Below, piece by piece: positions 52,587 to 52,804 of a stretch of 52,804 bases of DNA. Made by a program: the position numbers and the translations under genes. The notes under the pieces are model-generated. The model saw only the letters and a list, made by a program, of their open reading frames with translations, had not been told where the DNA came from and ran no database searches. Origin of the DNA: Heterostelium multicystogenum (Eukaryota > Evosea > Eumycetozoa > Acytosteliales > Acytosteliaceae); NCBI GenBank assembly GCA_003667245.1, contig RCNN01000136.1:1-52804 (forward strand), written 5' to 3'. The stretch's first letter is position 1, and the number at the start of each line of letters is the position of its first letter.

Positions 52587-52804
52587 TTGAAGCGTCCCCT
52601 CCTTCTACTAATAAGTCTGGCCTTGAGCTTTTCCCCGAACGCGGACCATCACCGAGAGCCACGTTATTGCGCAGTTCGGCACGCTCAAGTACCCGGCCAA
52701 ATTCACCCACTTCGACTGGGTAAACCCCGCAGCGCCCAAGGGCGGCACCTTGCGGGTCATGGCGTTTGGCACGTTCTGACACCCTCAACCCTTATACCTT
52801 CAAG
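52587..52804 (+). CDS. Extracellular solute-binding protein, 5' part
   Basis: The start of an ABC-type peptide/oligopeptide (family 5, YejA-like) binding protein runs off the right edge. A signal-like start LKRPLLLLISLALSFSPNA begins at a TTG (52587-52589); the mature part shows VIAQFGTLKYPAKFTHFDWV, NPAAPKGGTLRVMAFGTF and, after a frame change near 52780, DTLNPYTFK. Another change lies near 52643. The TTG start is uncertain, since no ATG lies in frame nearby. PA1811, the gene next to mltD in P. aeruginosa, is of this type. Confidence 0.75.
   Translation, partial: MKRPLLLLISLALSFSPNADHHREPRYCAVRHAQVPGQIHPLRLGKPRSAQGRHLAGHGVWHVLTPSTLIPS

Overview
The window looks like a chromosomal segment of a fluorescent Pseudomonas (P. 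fluorescens group). Three things point there: the GlgE/trehalose gene block typical of the genus; a MuxABC-OpmB efflux operon and a dnaQ-rnhA-methyltransferase-gloB-mltD order like that around P. aeruginosa PA1811-PA1816; and five REPIN-type paired palindromes built on a GTGGGAGCGGGCTTGCTCGC arm. No rRNA, tRNA, CRISPR array, prophage or insertion sequence was seen. Single-base insertions or deletions interrupt most of the genes, including essential ones. Reading frames resume immediately after each break, so the breaks are read here as sequence errors. Gene coordinates are given for the whole gene across its breaks.

Layout. (1) 1-6657, plus strand: 3' end of treY, a DUF2934 gene, glgX, and then, directly coupled to glgX, a four-gene cassette of unknown product: acyl-CoA dehydrogenase-like, PIG-L deacetylase, NodS-like methyltransferase and family 2 glycosyltransferase. 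A second PIG-L paralogue (6845-7605) and an autotransporter (7701-10289) follow. (2) 10419-18186, minus strand: glgE, treS-maltokinase fusion and glgB, the GlgE route from trehalose to branched alpha-glucan. With treY and glgX on the other strand this forms a glucan/trehalose cycle. (3) 18392-26104: a tiny proline-rich gene, mgtC, DUF3203, ccoG, a MocR-type regulator, a 152-residue protein behind a perfect hrp box, an SDR, and an NbdA-like MHYT-GGDEF-EAL protein. (4) 26378-35359, minus strand: muxA-muxB-muxC-opmB, each pair overlapping by ATGA. (5) 35590-46849, minus strand: tpx and then, transcribed toward it, a tightly packed run of about eleven genes for uptake and breakdown of (probably sulfur-containing) amino acids: two periplasmic binding proteins, FAD oxidoreductase, aminotransferase, two permeases, ATPase, thiol dioxygenase, GST, four-domain rhodanese and a Cys/Met-metabolism PLP enzyme. 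A divergent LysR regulator (47084-47948) sits at its head. (6) 47952-52804: dnaQ, rnhA, methyltransferase, gloB, mltD and the start of a solute-binding protein gene.

The most promising observation is the hrp box (22597-22625) in front of the unrecognised 152-residue protein. It predicts an orphan member of the HrpL/type III secretion regulon far from any secretion cluster. The next is the glgX-linked cassette with two PIG-L paralogues, one of which has lost the acidic residue expected to act as catalytic base.
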